Shown piece by piece: positions 1 to 9,077 of a stretch of 64,000 bases of DNA (position 1 is the first letter of the stretch; the number at the start of each line of letters is the position of its first letter). Position numbers and translations under genes: made by a program. The notes under the pieces are model-generated. The model was given only the letters and a program-made list of their open reading frames with translations. It did no database searches and was not told the DNA's origin. The stretch covers positions 186,001 to 250,000 of the forward strand of contig NZ_FRCS01000012.1 of NCBI RefSeq assembly GCF_900143005.1. Direction: 5' to 3'. The stretch is from Cryptosporangium aurantiacum. Its GTDB lineage: Bacteria; Actinomycetota; Actinomycetes; Mycobacteriales; Cryptosporangiaceae.

Positions 1-360
1 GCCGGCCGGCAGCTTCTCCAGCGTCAGGCCGTCCCGGGCGATCAGCGCGTCGCGGGTGTCGGCGCGGACCGGCACCGCCGCGATCGTCAGCCCCTCGGCG
101 GCCGCCGTCGGCAGGTCCTTGTACGAGTGGACCGCGAAGTCGATCTCGTCGGCGAGCAGCGCGTCCCGCAGCGCCGAGACGAACACCCCGGTGCCGCCGA
201 TCTGCGTCAGCGGCGTGGTGCGGTCGCGGTCACCGTCGGTGCTGATGTGCACCAGCTCGACCGCGCGGCCGGTGGCCGCGGTGAGCGCGGCGGCGACGTC
301 GCCGGACTGGGCCAGCGCGAGCTTCGAGGCCCGCGTACCCAGGCGCAACGGCCTGCTCAT
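1..360 (-). CDS. hemC: Porphobilinogen deaminase, N-terminal part (cut by window edge)
   Basis: Hydroxymethylbilane synthase, which joins four porphobilinogen molecules in the cytoplasm during haem synthesis. Only the first 120 residues are visible because the gene runs off the left edge. The start reads MSRPLRLGTRASKLALAQSG, the family N-terminus, followed by STDGDRD near residue 40 and HSYKDLP near 78-84, which belong to the substrate and cofactor site. The ATG overlaps the stop of hemA by 4 bases (ATGA), so the two are translationally coupled in a rex-hemA-hemC order known from Streptomyces and mycobacteria. Confidence 0.95.
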   Translation of the reverse strand, partial: MSRPLRLGTRASKLALAQSGDVAAALTAATGRAVELVHISTDGDRDRTTPLTQIGGTGVFVSALRDALLADEIDFAVHSYKDLPTAAAEGLTIAAVPVRADTRDALIARDGLTLEKLPAG

Positions 361-1721
361 CCGGACACCTCGCTCTCGCTCACGATCCAGGGGTTGCCGT
401 CGACGACGCTCTCCGAGCCGACCGGCTCGACGGTGACCGCGGCAGCCGGCCGCGCGTGTCCGTCGAGCAGGAACAATTCCCGGACCGCCGCAGCGTAGCG
501 GTCTCCGCCAGGGGCCGTAGCCAGCTCTTTCATCCGCACGGTCGGCGTGTGCAGGAGCGTCGACACCACCCGGCGCACGGTCTTCTCCACCTCGCGGCGG
601 GCGGCGTCGTCGAGGTCGGGCAGCCGGGAGTGCAGCCGATCGAGTTCACCCGCGACGACCTGGTCGGCTCGGGCACGCAGCGCGACCACGGTCGGTGCGA
701 CCTCGGTCGACCGCTGCCAGGCAGCGAACGCCTCGACCTCGTTCTCGACGATCGACGCCGCGGCGTCGACGGAGGTGGTCGCGGGCTCGTGGGCCAGCGC
801 GGCGGTGAGCGCCTCGATGTCCAGCACGACGACGCCCGGCAGCATGTCGACCGCGCGCTCGGTGTCGCGCGGCACCGCCAGGTCGAGGATCGCCAGGTCG
901 GCCGCGTTCGGCCCGCGTGCCTCTAGCGCTGCGGAGACGTCCTGGTACGTGAGCACGGCCTCGGTCGCGCCGGTCGCGGTCACGACGACGTCCGCCTCGG
1001 CCAGGGCCGCCCGGATCTCGGTCAGGTCGCCACCGCGCCCGCCGACGCCCGCGGCGACGCGGTGGGCGGTCTCCGGGGTGCGGTTCAGGACCGTGATGTC
1101 GCCGATGCCGTCGCGGCGGAGCGTGGCGGCGGCGAGCGCCCCCAGGGAACCGGCGCCGACGACCAGTGCGCGGCGGCCGGACAGCGAGCCGACCCGCTCG
1201 GAGCCCAGCCGGAGCGCGGCGGTGACCACCGACTGACCGGCGTGGTCGATGTCGGTGTCGGTGTGGACGCGCTTGCCGACCCGCAGGGCCTGCTGCATCA
1301 CCTCGTGCAGCATCCGGCCCGGTGCGCCGTGGCCGTCCGCGGCGTTGTAGGCCTCGCGCATCTGGCCGAGGATCTGCGGCTCGCCGACGACGAGCGAGTC
1401 CAGCCCGGACACGACCGTGAAGAGGTGCCGCACCGCGGCGTCCGCGTAGTGGACGTAGAGGTGGTCGGCGAGTTCGGCGATGTGGACGCCGGTGCGGGCG
1501 GACAGCACCTGCCCGATCTCGTGCAGCGCGCCGTGGAACGTGTTGACCGCGGCGTAGACCTCCACCCGGTTACAGGTGGAGAGCACGACCGCCTCGGCGA
1601 CGTGCGCACCACTGATCAGCTCGGCCAGCACGCCACCGAGTTCCGGGGACGGCACCGAGGCTCGTTCCAGCAGGCGCACCGGCGCGGTGCGGTGGTTGAG
1701 ACCGACGACGACAACGCTCAT
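357..1721 (-). CDS. hemA: Glutamyl-tRNA reductase
   Basis: Reduces glutamyl-tRNA(Glu) to glutamate-1-semialdehyde with NADPH, the committed step of C5-pathway haem synthesis. The chosen start gives 454 residues beginning MSVVVVGLNHRTAP, matching the family N-terminus. The catalytic Cys is residue 50 in VVLSTCNRVEVYA. A Rossmann segment with GAGSLG follows near residue 190, then the C-terminal dimerisation helix. An upstream in-frame start at 1790 would overlap rex and add 23 residues unlike the family, so it is rejected. The gene lies 43 bases after rex and overlaps hemC by 4 bases, so one transcript under Rex control is likely. Confidence 0.95.
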   Translation of the reverse strand: MSVVVVGLNHRTAPVRLLERASVPSPELGGVLAELISGAHVAEAVVLSTCNRVEVYAAVNTFHGALHEIGQVLSARTGVHIAELADHLYVHYADAAVRHLFTVVSGLDSLVVGEPQILGQMREAYNAADGHGAPGRMLHEVMQQALRVGKRVHTDTDIDHAGQSVVTAALRLGSERVGSLSGRRALVVGAGSLGALAAATLRRDGIGDITVLNRTPETAHRVAAGVGGRGGDLTEIRAALAEADVVVTATGATEAVLTYQDVSAALEARGPNAADLAILDLAVPRDTERAVDMLPGVVVLDIEALTAALAHEPATTSVDAAASIVENEVEAFAAWQRSTEVAPTVVALRARADQVVAGELDRLHSRLPDLDDAARREVEKTVRRVVSTLLHTPTVRMKELATAPGGDRYAAAVRELFLLDGHARPAAAVTVEPVGSESVVDGNPWIVSESEVSG

Positions 1722-1764
1722 GCCAGGTGCACGCTCCGCTCGGGGCTCCCGGTTCGATACAGGC

Positions 1765-2559
1765 TCACTGACCGACGACCTCCCGGGCATCGACTCGGGG
1801 AGCCGGCAGTGGCGTCACGGTGCCGCTGGCGGCCGACGGCACCGTGTTGCTGCCGTTGACACCCGTTCCGTTCACACCGGATCGGCCCCCGGCGCTGTCC
1901 GCCTTCCGCTGCTCGTGGAAGGAGAGGATCTGCAGCTCCAGCGCGAGATCGACCTTGCGGACGTCGACCCCGTCGGGGACCTGCAGGACGCAGGGGGCGA
2001 AGTTCAGGATGCTGGTGACCCCCGCCTCGACCAGCCGATCGGCCACCTCTTGGGCGGCGTCGGACGGCGTGGAGATCACCCCGATGGAGACCTGCTCCTC
2101 GTCGACGACCCGGGGAAGGTCGTCGATGTGGCGGATGTCGAGGCCCGCGATGCGCTCGCCGACGCGCTCGGCGTCCGCATCGAAGAGGGCCGCGATCCGG
2201 AAGCCACGGGAGGCGAAGCCGGCGTAGCCGGCCAGCGCGTGACCGAGGTTTCCGACCCCGACCAGGACGACGGCCCAGCGCTGGGTGAGCCCGAGCGCGC
2301 GGGAGATCTGGTCGACCAGGAGCGCGACCTCGTAGCCGACCCCACGGGTGCCGTAGGAGCCGAGGTGGGAGAGGTCTTTGCGGAGTTTCGCGGAGTTCAC
2401 GCCCGCCGCGACCGCCAGCTCCTCGGAGGACACCGTGTCGTGGCCGGCGTCGGCGAGCGCGTGCAGCGCCCGCAGATAGACCGGGAGCCGGGCGACCGTC
2501 GCTTCGGGCACACCGCGGGTACGACCCGCGGCGCGGATGCGCGGACGATCTCCGGACAT
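1765..2559 (-). CDS. rex: Redox-sensing transcriptional repressor Rex
   Basis: NADH/NAD+-responsive repressor of respiration and haem genes. At 264 residues it is slightly longer than usual because of a Ser/Gly-rich C-terminal tail. Residues 1-85 form the winged helix (SAKLRKDLSHLGSYGTRGVGY recognition region). A Rossmann fold with GVGNLG at 101-106 binds NAD(H), and a C-terminal swap helix reads LALELQILSFHEQRK. First gene of the hem cluster, with a Rex operator about 110 bases upstream, so autoregulation is expected. Confident by sequence and by the rex-hemA-hemC order. Confidence 0.95.
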   Translation of the reverse strand: MSGDRPRIRAAGRTRGVPEATVARLPVYLRALHALADAGHDTVSSEELAVAAGVNSAKLRKDLSHLGSYGTRGVGYEVALLVDQISRALGLTQRWAVVLVGVGNLGHALAGYAGFASRGFRIAALFDADAERVGERIAGLDIRHIDDLPRVVDEEQVSIGVISTPSDAAQEVADRLVEAGVTSILNFAPCVLQVPDGVDVRKVDLALELQILSFHEQRKADSAGGRSGVNGTGVNGSNTVPSAASGTVTPLPAPRVDAREVVGQ

Positions 2560-2669
2560 CGGTCTCCTCGACGGTGCGGACGCCGACTGATGGTCGCGCG
2601 ATCGGTACGCCCCGGAACCGCTACCTGGACCCGGCGCGGTAACAGCGCTTAGCCCTCACCGTAGCCGCT

Positions 2670-2685
2670 TGTGAACGCCTGCACA
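2670..2685. promoter_or_regulatory. Rex operator (ROP)
   Basis: TGTGAACGCCTGCACA is an imperfect palindrome with TGTGAA and GCACA half-sites, very close to the TGTGAAC-N-TTCACA type site bound by Streptomyces Rex. It lies upstream of rex in the rex-hemA-hemC promoter region. Flanking T and A bases extend the symmetry to TTGTG...CACAA (2669-2686). Binding itself is inferred. Confidence 0.75.
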
Positions 2686-2842
2686 AAGTCGACACCGCAG
2701 GCCAGAGCCTCGGTGACGAGCAACACAAACACCAAGAGTGTTGAAGAAGTCACAGAACGCTAGTTCGACGCTGGTTAACCCGACGGTAACCCGACCGGGC
2801 CCGCGACCCAGCGTCACTGTCGCCTTGTCGTCACCACCGCGG

Positions 2843-3091
2843 TCAGCGCGCGAGGTCGCGGAGCAGGCGAGCCTCCTCGACCCGCCAGAAGCCGTGCTCC
2901 TTGCCGTCGAGCAGGACGACCGGCACCCGGTCGCCGTATTCGTAGGCCAGCTCGGGGTCGGCATCGACGTCCACCTCGTCCCAGCCGACGCCGGTCTCGG
3001 ACGCGATCCGCACCAGCACGTCCTTGGCGTCGTCACAGAGGTGGCACCCGACCCGGGTCAGCAGCGTCACGGTGTGATCGGTCGCCGCCAT
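2843..3091 (-). CDS. Glutaredoxin-like protein (DUF836 family)
   Basis: Small thioredoxin-fold protein of 82 residues with a redox-type motif C16-H-L-C19 after the first strand (TVTLLTRVGCHLC). The rest carries the expected VDVDADPELAYEYGDRVPVVLLDGKEH core with the cis-Pro (RVPVV). The start at 3091 is preferred because it puts the first strand directly at the N-terminus; an in-frame start at 3157 would add 22 unconserved residues. A homologous gene sits next to hemA in mycobacteria. It probably acts as a thiol oxidoreductase; the partner is unknown. Confidence 0.82.
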   Translation of the reverse strand: MAATDHTVTLLTRVGCHLCDDAKDVLVRIASETGVGWDEVDVDADPELAYEYGDRVPVVLLDGKEHGFWRVEEARLLRDLAR

Positions 3092-3579
3092 CTCACCCTC
3101 GATCGATCGTGGTCCGGAATGGACCGTCACTCGGTCCGTCGCCGGAAAGTCTGCCACGTAGCCCCATCGCCGGAGCGTCCGTCACCAGAGAGACGAGCGA
3201 GAACTCCCGGTCGTTCCGAGCACCGACGGACGTTCGGGGGCCAATCGTGGAACTACTGGCGCGGCACTGCCCCCCGTACGGGGGCTGTGACTAACTTTTG
3301 CAACTCTGAGTGGCGCGACAGTGCCAGGATGTGCCGCAGTGCATGACAAGGGGGCCGGAATGGAAGAAATGTCGTGGTGTGTGCGTCCCCGACGCGGCGA
3401 GAGCCTTGGGGAAAGTATGATCTCTGCGTTATCAGTCATGTACTTGCTGTAGTCGGTCCGTCCGGACGTCGTCCGGCCGGCGGGCTCGCCACTTCTGGGG
3501 CACCGCTGGTGACCGCTTGGCGGAGGCCGTCGCTCACGGCCTCCCGGGCGGGCTCGGCGGGCCACGTGGGGGGACGAGC
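3092..3579. other. Intergenic region upstream of the bldN-like gene
   Basis: About 490 bases without a convincing gene, between a leftward glutaredoxin-like gene and the rightward sigma factor. It contains a good -10 hexamer TATGAT at 3416-3421 on the plus strand, about 160 bases before the sigma-factor start, but no clear -35. A short inverted repeat GGTCC-N5-GGACC lies at 3109-3123. Such a long leader fits a heavily regulated developmental gene. No specific operator was identified. Confidence 0.4.
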
Positions 3580-4791
3580 ATGATCGGCGGGACGGTGGGG
3601 TACGGCGCGTTGCCGGGCGGCATCGAGCTGGAACTCGACCTCTCCGATCTCCGGCAAGCGCTCGCGGACCTTCGGGAACGCACCGGCCTGCGCAGCCGCA
3701 CCGGCTTGGGCGGGCTCGGCCTCGGCCTGGGCGGCAGCCTGGGCGGTGGCTTGCGTTGCCTGACCGGGCGACGGGAACCGACCCGGATCCCGTGGGCTCG
3801 CCGTGCCGAGCACGCGGGGCCGCTGGACGCCGACAGCACCCCGACCGCAGCGCTACCCCTACCGACGTTGCCCCCCGCCGGCACCCAGGCGGGACCGGTC
3901 CTGCCCGCGCAGCCGGGTGTCGAACCGCCGCCCGGCGGCCCCGACACCCCCGGCGCCCAGGGCGAACCGCACCGCGCCGATCCGCGGCCGGGGCGGCCGT
4001 CCTCGCGCGCGCTGCGCAACCCGGCCCAGCGCCGCCCGGTCGATTCGGAGACCGGGGGCACGGTCGTGGTCGGGCGACCACCCGGCGGAGCCGGTTCGGG
4101 CGGACCACCAGGCCAGGAGCCTCCGGGCCACGACGGCCCTGACCGCGACGACCAGCCCGGTTACCGCGTTCCCGGCCCGACCAGGGGCCGACGTTCGGCC
4201 GAGCGACCCGCGCCCGAGACGCACGATGAGGACGAGGACGTCTGGGACCTGGTGCGCCAGGCACAGGCCGGCGACGCGAGCGCGTTCGCGCGGATCTACG
4301 ACCGGTACTTCGACACGGTCTACCGGTACATCTCGTACCGGATCGGCTCCCGCACCGTCGCGGAGGACCTGACCAGCGAGGTCTGGCTCCGCGCGCTGCG
4401 GCGGATCGGCAGCGTCACCTGGCAGGGCCGCGACCTCGGCGCCTGGCTGGTCACGATCGCCCGGAACCTGATCGCCGACCACTACAAGTCGGCGCGGGCC
4501 CGGCTCGAGGTGACCACCGCCGACATGCTCGACGCCGACGACGAGGCACCGGGTCCGGAGGGCCGCCCCGAGGCCGAGGTGATCACCCGGCTGGACAACG
4601 CGACGCTGCTGGACGCCGTCCGTCGCCTCAACCCCGAGCAGCAGGAGTGCATCACGCTGCGGTTCCTCCAGGGCCTGTCAGTGACCGAGACCGCGCAGAT
4701 CATGGGCAAGAACGACGGGGCCATCAAGGCACTGCAATACCGGGCAGTACGGACACTCGGCCGGTTGCTCCCGGAGGGATTCACTCCGTGA
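3580..4791 (+). CDS. bldN: BldN-type ECF sigma factor with long N-terminal extension
   Basis: RNA polymerase sigma factor resembling Streptomyces BldN, which drives aerial growth and sporulation genes. Region 2 lies near residues 220-290 (FDTVYRYISYRIGSRTVAED, then DLGAWLVTIARNLIADHYKS) and region 4 near 340-395 (LNPEQQECITLRFLQGLSV). The first ~219 residues are Gly/Pro/Arg-rich and disordered; BldN is made as a proprotein with a shorter extension. Start ATG 3580 follows a purine-rich GGGGGGACGAGC; a TTG at 3517 is possible. The neighbouring rsbN-type gene and nearby rex-hem genes match the Streptomyces order. Confidence 0.85.
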   Translation: MIGGTVGYGALPGGIELELDLSDLRQALADLRERTGLRSRTGLGGLGLGLGGSLGGGLRCLTGRREPTRIPWARRAEHAGPLDADSTPTAALPLPTLPPAGTQAGPVLPAQPGVEPPPGGPDTPGAQGEPHRADPRPGRPSSRALRNPAQRRPVDSETGGTVVVGRPPGGAGSGGPPGQEPPGHDGPDRDDQPGYRVPGPTRGRRSAERPAPETHDEDEDVWDLVRQAQAGDASAFARIYDRYFDTVYRYISYRIGSRTVAEDLTSEVWLRALRRIGSVTWQGRDLGAWLVTIARNLIADHYKSARARLEVTTADMLDADDEAPGPEGRPEAEVITRLDNATLLDAVRRLNPEQQECITLRFLQGLSVTETAQIMGKNDGAIKALQYRAVRTLGRLLPEGFTP

Positions 4792-4924
4792 GGGTTCCGA
4801 ACCGACGCGCCCCCGTAACCCCGGGGCGGCGCGGCGCGTTATCCGGTGTGCCGAGGCGATGGTGTCCTCGGCACCGGCAGCGGACGGCCGGGACGTGGGG
4901 GGCGGAGAGGAGGTGCCCACGGTG

Positions 4925-6289
4925 ATGTTGAGCCCAGCGGAACGCCGACGAGCGCGGGACTTCAACGCGAGGGTGTCGGCCCGCCGTGGTGCCGAGCGCC
5001 GTTCTGCCGACCGGACCGCCGACCGCGCCGGCGAGCGCCGCACGATCGACCACCCCGGTCGCTCACGACATACCGGCCAGCACGCGGCCGGTCAGCACGC
5101 GGCGCCGCCGCACCCGATCGGCGTCCATCGCGCCCCGGCCGGACGCGGATCGGACGAGGTCAGCGACCTGGTGCTCCTCGCCGAACGGCTCGGGAGCGCG
5201 GGCGAGCAGGTCAAGGCGGACGACGAGTTCCGTAACCGGCTGCGGCAGCGGCTCATCGCGGTGGCCTCGGTGCACGGCATCAACGCCGAGCCCGGGTTCC
5301 GGCCGCCCCCTTCCGTCGACGTCGAGCCCGGCACACGCACGTTCCCGCTGGGCCGGCGGCGGATCCCGCGCCGCGTCACGGTGGTCAGCGGGACGCTGGC
5401 CGGGCTGGTCGCGCTGTCCGGGGTCGGATTTGCCAGCGGCGGTGCCAACCCCGGCGACGCGCTCTACGGCGTCAAACGGAGCCGTGAGGCCGCACAGCTC
5501 ACGCTGGCCCGCTCCGCGGTCGCCCGCGGGCAGCTCCACCTGGACTTCGCGCGCAACCGGCTGCAGGAGGCCGCCGCGGCCACCGGCGACCTCGCCCAGC
5601 TCGGCCGGTTGCTCGACGACATGGACAGCGACAGCCGGCTCGGGATGTCCGACCTCGGCACCGCAGCCACCACCCAGCACCACCCCGCGCCGCTCGATCT
5701 GGTGGACGAGTTCGTGGTGTCGCAGCGCCGGGGGCTGACCCGGATCGAGAAGGCGCCCGGAGCGGCACCCGCGGTCGTGCGCCGGATACACGCCTCGCGC
5801 GCCCTGCTCGAACAGATCAGCGTCCGCTCGTCCCAGGTCCGTGAGGTCCTGCACTGCACCGGGCCGTTCAACCGGGACGAGCTCGGGCCGATCGCACGCC
5901 CGTGTTCGGACACCTCCGCCGACGAATCCCGGATACCCTCGGACGAGCCGGCACCGCCGAGAGTTCCGTGGACCGAGAGTTCCCGGTCGGACAGCTCGGA
6001 CCGCACGTCCGAAACGCCGACCACCGCACCAACTGGCAGCGCAGCCAGCACCGGCCGGGTCTCCCCCGGAGCCGCAGGCCGGAAGTCCTCCGCAGCCGTC
6101 ACCGACGACGACTGGGAATCCGACCCGTCGAGTGCTGCGGAAAACCTGATCCCGCAGTCCGGATCGATCCTCCCCTCGCCGAGCACCGGGTCACCGACCG
6201 ACTCGCTGATCGGCTCCGCGGACCAGACCGTCGACAGCATCGTCGGCAGCGCGCTCACCAGTGACGTCGGAGAGGCAGGCCGGGACTGA
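4925..6289 (+). CDS. rsbN: RsbN-type membrane anti-sigma factor (DUF5667)
   Basis: Probable anti-sigma partner of the preceding BldN-like factor. An N-terminal cytoplasmic part (LSPAERRRARDFNARV, then LVLLAERLGSAGEQVKADDEFRNRLRQRL) precedes one membrane span near residues 150-175 (VTVVSGTLAGLVALSGVGFA). Outside the membrane is a DUF5667-like segment (ANPGDALYGVKRSREAAQL) and a long Ser/Thr/Pro-rich tail. Start ATG 4925 is preceded by GGAGAGGAGG about 10 bases away; an ATG at 4859 is an alternative. It lies 130 bases after bldN, most likely on the same transcript. The function is inferred from domain and position. Confidence 0.8.
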   Translation: MLSPAERRRARDFNARVSARRGAERRSADRTADRAGERRTIDHPGRSRHTGQHAAGQHAAPPHPIGVHRAPAGRGSDEVSDLVLLAERLGSAGEQVKADDEFRNRLRQRLIAVASVHGINAEPGFRPPPSVDVEPGTRTFPLGRRRIPRRVTVVSGTLAGLVALSGVGFASGGANPGDALYGVKRSREAAQLTLARSAVARGQLHLDFARNRLQEAAAATGDLAQLGRLLDDMDSDSRLGMSDLGTAATTQHHPAPLDLVDEFVVSQRRGLTRIEKAPGAAPAVVRRIHASRALLEQISVRSSQVREVLHCTGPFNRDELGPIARPCSDTSADESRIPSDEPAPPRVPWTESSRSDSSDRTSETPTTAPTGSAASTGRVSPGAAGRKSSAAVTDDDWESDPSSAAENLIPQSGSILPSPSTGSPTDSLIGSADQTVDSIVGSALTSDVGEAGRD

Positions 6290-6448
6290 ACGGGCCGCCC
6301 CGGACGTTCATTCTGCGGGCCCGCACGCCTCACGTTCTGTTGCCCCGACCGGCACAGAGCCGTTCAGGCAGCCGCCCGTAAACTGGGGCGCGGTCGCCCC
6401 CAGGGTCTACAGGCGCGTTTCTGCACGTCAGTGTTTCGGAGGTAGCGC

Positions 6449-7327
6449 GTGATCACGCTCACTAAGCGACGCCGCCGCAAGGACGCTCTGGCGGTCGTCG
6501 CCGGCGCCGCGAGCGCAGCCGCCGCCGAGGTGGAAGCACCGGCCCAGGTGGCGCCGGACCTTAGTGCTGCGGCGTTCTTCGACGTCGACAACACGATGAT
6601 GATGGGCGCGTCGATCTATCACTTCGCCCGTGGCCTCGCCGCGCGGAAGTACTTCAGCAGCCGCGACCTGTTCGGGTTCGCGGTGCAGCAGATGCGGTTC
6701 CGGATGTCCGGCGTCGAGGACGCCGCCAACATGGTGACGGCCCGCCAGGCCGCGCTCGCGTTCGTCGCCGGACGCGACGTCACCGAGATCGTCGGCCACG
6801 CCGAGGAGATCTACGACGAGGTCATGGCCAAGCGGATCTGGTCCGGCACCCGGGCGCTGGCCCAGATGCATTTGGACGCCGGTCAGCGGGTCTGGCTGGT
6901 CACCGCGACGCCGGTCGAGCTGGCAAGCATCATCGCCCACCGGCTCGGGCTCACCGGCGCACTCGGCACCGTCTCCGAGGTCGTCGACGGCAAGTACACC
7001 GGCCGTCTGGTCGGTGAGCCGCTGCACGGTCCGGCGAAGGCGGAGGCCGTGCTCTCGCTGGCGCGCCGCGAGGGCCTCGAGCTGCCTCGCTGCACGGCGT
7101 ACAGCGACTCGGTCAACGACGTCCCGATGCTCAGCACGGTCGGCACCGGCGTGGCGATCAACCCGGACTCGGCGCTGCGCCGCGAGGCCCGGGAGCGTGG
7201 CTGGCAGGTGCGTGACTACCGCACCGCCCGCAAGGCCGCCAAGGTCGGCGCCCCGGCCGTGGCCGCCGCCGGCGTCATCGCCGGCGGCGTAGCGGGCACT
7301 CTCGCCATGCGCCGAAAGATCGCCTGA
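6449..7327 (+). CDS. HAD-IB family phosphatase (SerB-like)
   Basis: 292-residue phosphohydrolase of the HAD-IB subfamily. The nucleophile motif FFDVDNT has D45 and D47, motif II is VTATP, and motif III-IV is [11 protein letters not shown], all intact. A basic Ala-rich leader (1-35) comes first, and the C-terminus is a Gly/Ala-rich hydrophobic stretch ending AMRRKIA, which may be membrane-embedded. GTG start with GGAGG at 6439-6443. Mycobacteria carry a SerB1-type gene in the same neighbourhood. The substrate is unknown; phosphoserine or a lipid phosphate are both possible. Confidence 0.85.
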   Translation: MITLTKRRRRKDALAVVAGAASAAAAEVEAPAQVAPDLSAAAFFDVDNTMMMGASIYHFARGLAARKYFSSRDLFGFAVQQMRFRMSGVEDAANMVTARQAALAFVAGRDVTEIVGHAEEIYDEVMAKRIWSGTRALAQMHLDAGQRVWLVTATPVELASIIAHRLGLTGALGTVSEVVDGKYTGRLVGEPLHGPAKAEAVLSLARREGLELPRCTAYSDSVNDVPMLSTVGTGVAINPDSALRREARERGWQVRDYRTARKAAKVGAPAVAAAGVIAGGVAGTLAMRRKIA

Positions 7328-7332
7328 AGCGC

Positions 7333-7370
7333 TGAACATTCTGTGCCCCTGGAGGGGCACAGAATGTTCA
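7333..7370. terminator. Perfect 38-bp palindrome, bidirectional terminator
   Basis: Arms of 18 bases (TGAACATTCTGTGCCCCT and its exact complement) separated by only GG, between the HAD gene and a convergent small gene. With no mismatch and a position six bases past a stop codon, it should terminate transcription from both sides. It lacks a U-tract, as is common in actinobacteria. Confidence 0.8.
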
Positions 7371-7374
7371 TTGC

Positions 7375-7569
7375 TCAGAGGCCGGTGTCCGGGGTGGGGC
7401 GGGTGTCGTCGGATTCGGCGGCGGCGCGGGCGCGCTGCACTTCGGCCAGCGCGTCTCCGCCGGTTGCGTCGTCGCCCTGACCGTCACCGGAGTAGGTGGC
7501 CATCGCGTCCCGCACGTCCTTCGGAGTCACCCGGCGGGTCGTGCCCTGTTCGTTCGCGTTGTCGGTCAT
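7375..7569 (-). CDS. Small acidic conserved protein
   Basis: 64-residue hydrophilic protein, convergent with the HAD gene. It reads MTDNANEQGTTRRVTPKDVR at the start, continues with DAMATYSGDGQGDD, and ends Asp/Pro-rich; no catalytic motif or membrane span is seen. The ATG at 7569 is chosen because residues from there look conserved in style; an in-frame start at 7596 would add nine residues. It lies between the acyltransferase and the palindromic terminator, so it is probably the last gene of that leftward unit. Function unknown. Confidence 0.6.
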   Translation of the reverse strand: MTDNANEQGTTRRVTPKDVRDAMATYSGDGQGDDATGGDALAEVQRARAAAESDDTRPTPDTGL

Positions 7570-7604
7570 GACCGGACGTTTACCCAGCTCGGGCACGAGC
7601 TAAC

Positions 7605-8999
7605 TCACCCGAAGACGCTGCGCCGCCGCATGAGCAGTTGGTAGAGCATCTGCTGGATGGTCTCCCGCACCTGGTCGGTGAGGTTGAACACCTGCATCGG
7701 GTCGTCCGCGCCGGACGCCAGATCCGAGGTCTCGATCGGCTCCCCGAACTGGATGTACCACTTCGACGGCAGCGGGACCACGCCCAGCGGCCCGAGCCAC
7801 GGGAACGTCGGGGTGAGCGGGAAGTACGGCAACCCGAACATCCGTGCGATGACCTTGGCGTCCCCGATCTTCGGGTAGATCTCCTCGGCGCCGACGATCG
7901 CGCACGGGATGATCGGCGCCTTCGTGGCCAACGCCGCCGACACGAACCCGCCCCGACCGAACCGCTGCAGCTTGTACCGCTCGCTGAACGGTTTGCCGAC
8001 GCCCTTGAACCCCTCTGGGAAGACGCCGACCAGCTCACCGCCGGACAGCAGCCGCTCGGCGTCCGGCTGGCAGGCCAGCGTGCTGCCGGACTTCCGCGCC
8101 AGCTCACCGACGAACGGCATCTGGAACACCAGGTCGGCGCCGAGCAGCCGTAGGTTCCGGTGCGCCGGGTGGCGGTCGAGGAGCCCGAGCTGCAGCATCG
8201 TCGCGTCCACCGGGATCGTGCCGGAGTGGTTGGCCACCACGAGCGCGCCGCCGGTGTCGCTGATGTGCTCCAGGCCGGAGATCTCGACCCGGAACCACTT
8301 CTCGTAGATCGGGCGCAGCGCCGGTGCCAGCACCGAGGTCGCGAACTCGGGGTCGAACCCGAACTCGTCGGTCTCGTACTCGCCGGTGAGCCGACGGCGG
8401 AGGAAAGCGAGCGCTCCGGCGACCCGCCGGTCCCAGACGTCTCCCTCGGGCCCTGCCGTCGGCGCCTGACGCGTACCCGCAGCGTCGTCCTTCGCCGGGT
8501 GGGCCTTCGGGGTCGCCGCCCGCCCGTTAGCGCTCGCCGTGCCCCGACCCGCGCCGTTACCGCTCGCCGTGCCCCTGCCCGCGCCAGCCGCCTTCTTCAC
8601 GGCGACCTTCTTCACGGTCCCGCCGGCCGCGGTCGTGCCGGACGCACTGCGCCCCTTGGCCGCCGTACTGCGGCCCTTCCCTGCCGTGCCGCGGCCCGTG
8701 CCGGCGGTGCTGCGTCCAGTGCCCGCCGTGCCGCGGCCGGAGCCCGGGGTCGTGCGCCGTCGCGGTGCGGGCTTGTCCGCGCCCTGCGGGGGGATGACGG
8801 CCGCTTCCACGGTCACGGCCTCACCGGCGGCTCGCCGATCGGCGTCCGCGTCGGCGGTGATTCCTTCGTCGGTGGCCACCACAGGTTCGGTGGGAAGCGT
8901 CGGGTCGGCGGCGTCGTCCACCTCGATCGGAGCGTGCTGTTCGGTGCGCTGAGCACGGGACGCGCCGCCGTCGAAGGGGATGATCTGGGCGTCGGGCAT
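7605..8999 (-). CDS. Lysophospholipid acyltransferase family protein
   Basis: 464 residues in two parts. Residues 1-190 are low complexity, with runs of Gly-Thr-Ala and Lys/Arg repeats (GRGTAGTGR, GRSTAGTG). The rest is a PlsC/LPLAT-type acyltransferase with block I NHSGTIPVD and block III FPEGFKGVGKP. Similar genes stand next to galE2-like epimerases in mycobacteria (Rv0502 type). The ATG at 8999 has AAGGAG eight bases upstream; the GTG at 9008 overlaps that site. It likely acylates a lysolipid or related acceptor at the membrane. The basic N-terminal arm is unusual and may bind nucleic acid or acidic lipid. Confidence 0.85.
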   Translation of the reverse strand: MPDAQIIPFDGGASRAQRTEQHAPIEVDDAADPTLPTEPVVATDEGITADADADRRAAGEAVTVEAAVIPPQGADKPAPRRRTTPGSGRGTAGTGRSTAGTGRGTAGKGRSTAAKGRSASGTTAAGGTVKKVAVKKAAGAGRGTASGNGAGRGTASANGRAATPKAHPAKDDAAGTRQAPTAGPEGDVWDRRVAGALAFLRRRLTGEYETDEFGFDPEFATSVLAPALRPIYEKWFRVEISGLEHISDTGGALVVANHSGTIPVDATMLQLGLLDRHPAHRNLRLLGADLVFQMPFVGELARKSGSTLACQPDAERLLSGGELVGVFPEGFKGVGKPFSERYKLQRFGRGGFVSAALATKAPIIPCAIVGAEEIYPKIGDAKVIARMFGLPYFPLTPTFPWLGPLGVVPLPSKWYIQFGEPIETSDLASGADDPMQVFNLTDQVRETIQQMLYQLLMRRRSVFG

Positions 9000-9077
9000 C
9001 TGCGGCACTCCTTGCCAACCGGGGGTCTCGCCCTACCGGGTTCCACCAGGGTCGGGGGCCATACGTCGGGGAGCAGC

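Noticed and set aside
3374-3583. 69-codon frame upstream of bldN
   Set aside because: No ribosome binding site, no motif, and it overlaps the sigma-factor start; probably leader sequence.
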